Of a stretch of DNA of 64,000 nucleotides, positions 63,155 to 64,000 are shown one piece after another. This stretch comes from Paenibacillus sp. BIC5C1 (GTDB lineage: Bacteria; Bacillota; Bacilli; Paenibacillales; Paenibacillaceae): contig NZ_CP135922.1 of NCBI RefSeq assembly GCF_032399705.1, forward strand, positions 5,766,001-5,830,000, given 5' to 3'. Each line of letters begins with the position of its first letter. Position 1 is the stretch's first letter. A model generated the notes under the pieces. That model worked only from the letters and a program-made list of their open reading frames with translations. It did no database searches and was not told the origin of the DNA. Made by a program: the position numbers and the translations under genes.

Positions 63155-63907
63155 TTAATCCCTGCCTTGTACAAGGGAATAGAACATATGCTCCAACGTG
63201 GCATTCGATTCCCCGAATTGAGTACGCAGCTCATTCAGCGTCCCATGTGCAATGACCTGTCCTCGGTGCAGGACTATAAAACGGTCACAGTAATTTTCAA
63301 TGGTGGACAGAATGTGTGAACTGAGCAGAATCGATGATCCCGAAGCCTTCATTTCGAGCATAAAATCAAGCAAAGAGCGGATTCCGAGCGGGTCAAGTCC
63401 CAGGAAAGGTTCATCAATGATATAGAGTGGCGGGCCGGCCACAAAAGCACACATGATCATGACCTTTTGCCGCATACCTTTGGACAGGTGGGTCGACAGA
63501 CTTGTACTTTTCTCATTCATGCGGAACAAGTCGAGCAGTTTCTCCGTACGCTTTTTGAAATCAGCTTCAGAGACACCATATGCTCTGGCCGTAAACTCCA
63601 GATGCTCCATAACTGTCATCTCGTCGTACAGCTCAGGAGATTCCGGTACAAAGGCCATGGCCGATTGATATACCTGTGGGTCTTCGTCCCGCTTCTTGCC
63701 CATGACCCGCACTTCTCCCTGTTGAGGGGTCATCAATCCTAAAATATGCTTCATCGTAGTACTTTTGCCAGCACCATTTAATCCGATCAGTCCGACCATT
63801 TCTCCGCGTCCAACTTCCAGATCGATGCCGTGGAGGACGGGCCGTTTGGCACTATATCCTCCGCTTAGCCCGTTGATTTTCAATACGGGTGGTTGAACGT
63901 TATCCAT
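63155..63907 (-). CDS. ecsA: ABC transporter ATP-binding protein EcsA
   Basis: A 250-residue ATPase. Walker A is GLNGAGKSTT (around 42-51), followed by FVPESPELYDEMTVMEHL (the EcsA-typical region), a degenerate signature LSTHLSKGMRQKVMIMCA and Walker B LYIIDEPFLGLDP. The switch His is in LLSSHILS. It lies 2 nt before ecsB, so one transcript is likely. The ATG at 63907 lies close to AAAGAGG. Confidence 0.88.
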   Translation of the reverse strand: MDNVQPPVLKINGLSGGYSAKRPVLHGIDLEVGRGEMVGLIGLNGAGKSTTMKHILGLMTPQQGEVRVMGKKRDEDPQVYQSAMAFVPESPELYDEMTVMEHLEFTARAYGVSEADFKKRTEKLLDLFRMNEKSTSLSTHLSKGMRQKVMIMCAFVAGPPLYIIDEPFLGLDPLGIRSLLDFMLEMKASGSSILLSSHILSTIENYCDRFIVLHRGQVIAHGTLNELRTQFGESNATLEHMFYSLVQGRD

Positions 63908-63934
63908 CTATCCCTGCACCTCTTTCGTCAGGTT

Positions 63935-64000
63935 TTATTCTTCAGAGCGTGATTCTTTACCTTTGCTCCATTTGGGAGCGCCCTTGTTCTTGCGATCCTG
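63935..64000 (-). CDS. C-terminal fragment of an unidentified protein
   Basis: A minus-strand frame is open from the window edge to a TAA at 63935 (21 residues plus stop). It is charged and basic/acidic (KNKGAPKWSKGKESRSEE), like a disordered tail. It lies 27 nt before ecsA and could be cotranscribed with it. Too little is visible for a name. Confidence 0.4.
   Translation of the reverse strand, partial: QDRKNKGAPKWSKGKESRSEE

Overview
The window looks like chromosomal DNA of a Paenibacillus-type, spore-forming Firmicute. The reasons are strong AGGAGG-type ribosome binding sites, CgeB/YheC/YjcZ-type sporulation genes, an ecsAB pair, a modAB/ModE-like pair, C-minus S14, FolE2, and Zur-box-like operators of the Bacillus type. 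Most genes lie on the minus strand. The species assignment is inference from gene content. I noticed no rRNA, tRNA, CRISPR array or insertion sequence.

Layout. 1-3.4 kb: a minus-strand spore-surface operon with three small helical proteins, a Lys/Arg-rich protein and two CgeB-like glycosyltransferases, the last running off the window. 3.5-6.6 kb: a polar amino acid (probably cystine) ABC importer. 6.9-11 kb: a small unknown gene, a GNAT acetyltransferase, modBA, and a divergent ModE-like regulator. 11.2-16.9 kb: a six-gene operon (COG0523 GTPase, Zn-free S14, flavoprotein, FeoB-like permease, DUF3024 protein, FolE2) behind a consensus promoter covered by a Zur-box-like palindrome. 17.1-27.7 kb: an opine metallophore locus in the staphylopine order cntKLM-ABCDF, followed by two MFS exporters, behind a second promoter with an almost identical Zur-box-like palindrome. 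Together these two operons form a zinc-starvation island of about 16.5 kb: make and export a zincophore, re-import the metal complex, and replace zinc-dependent S14 and GTP cyclohydrolase with zinc-independent forms.

27.9-38 kb: a broken ABC ATPase fragment, then an organosulfur-salvage-like cluster (M20 deacylase, two flavin monooxygenases, FMN reductase, LysR regulator, a peptide-type ABC importer without ATPases, and a YtnI-like glutaredoxin). A 15-bp inverted repeat upstream of its first monooxygenase recurs upstream of the cystine-type importer, suggesting a shared regulon. 38-46 kb: a phosphotransferase and a seven-gene glycosylation cluster (five glycosyltransferase-like proteins, a nucleotidyltransferase and a GT-D-type protein with a very GC-rich basic N-terminus). 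46.9-48.4 kb: a secreted M4 (thermolysin-like) protease. 48.6-53.8 kb: a 1738-residue protein built of decapeptide repeats with eight 210-bp superrepeats.

54-64 kb: YheC/D-type ATP-grasp coat protein, phosphatidylserine decarboxylase, a 38-residue basic ORF, an AraC regulator, a MocR regulator divergent from an FMN split-barrel protein, an aminotransferase, a YjcZ-like 44-residue sporulation protein, and ecsBA, with the tail of one more gene at the right edge.
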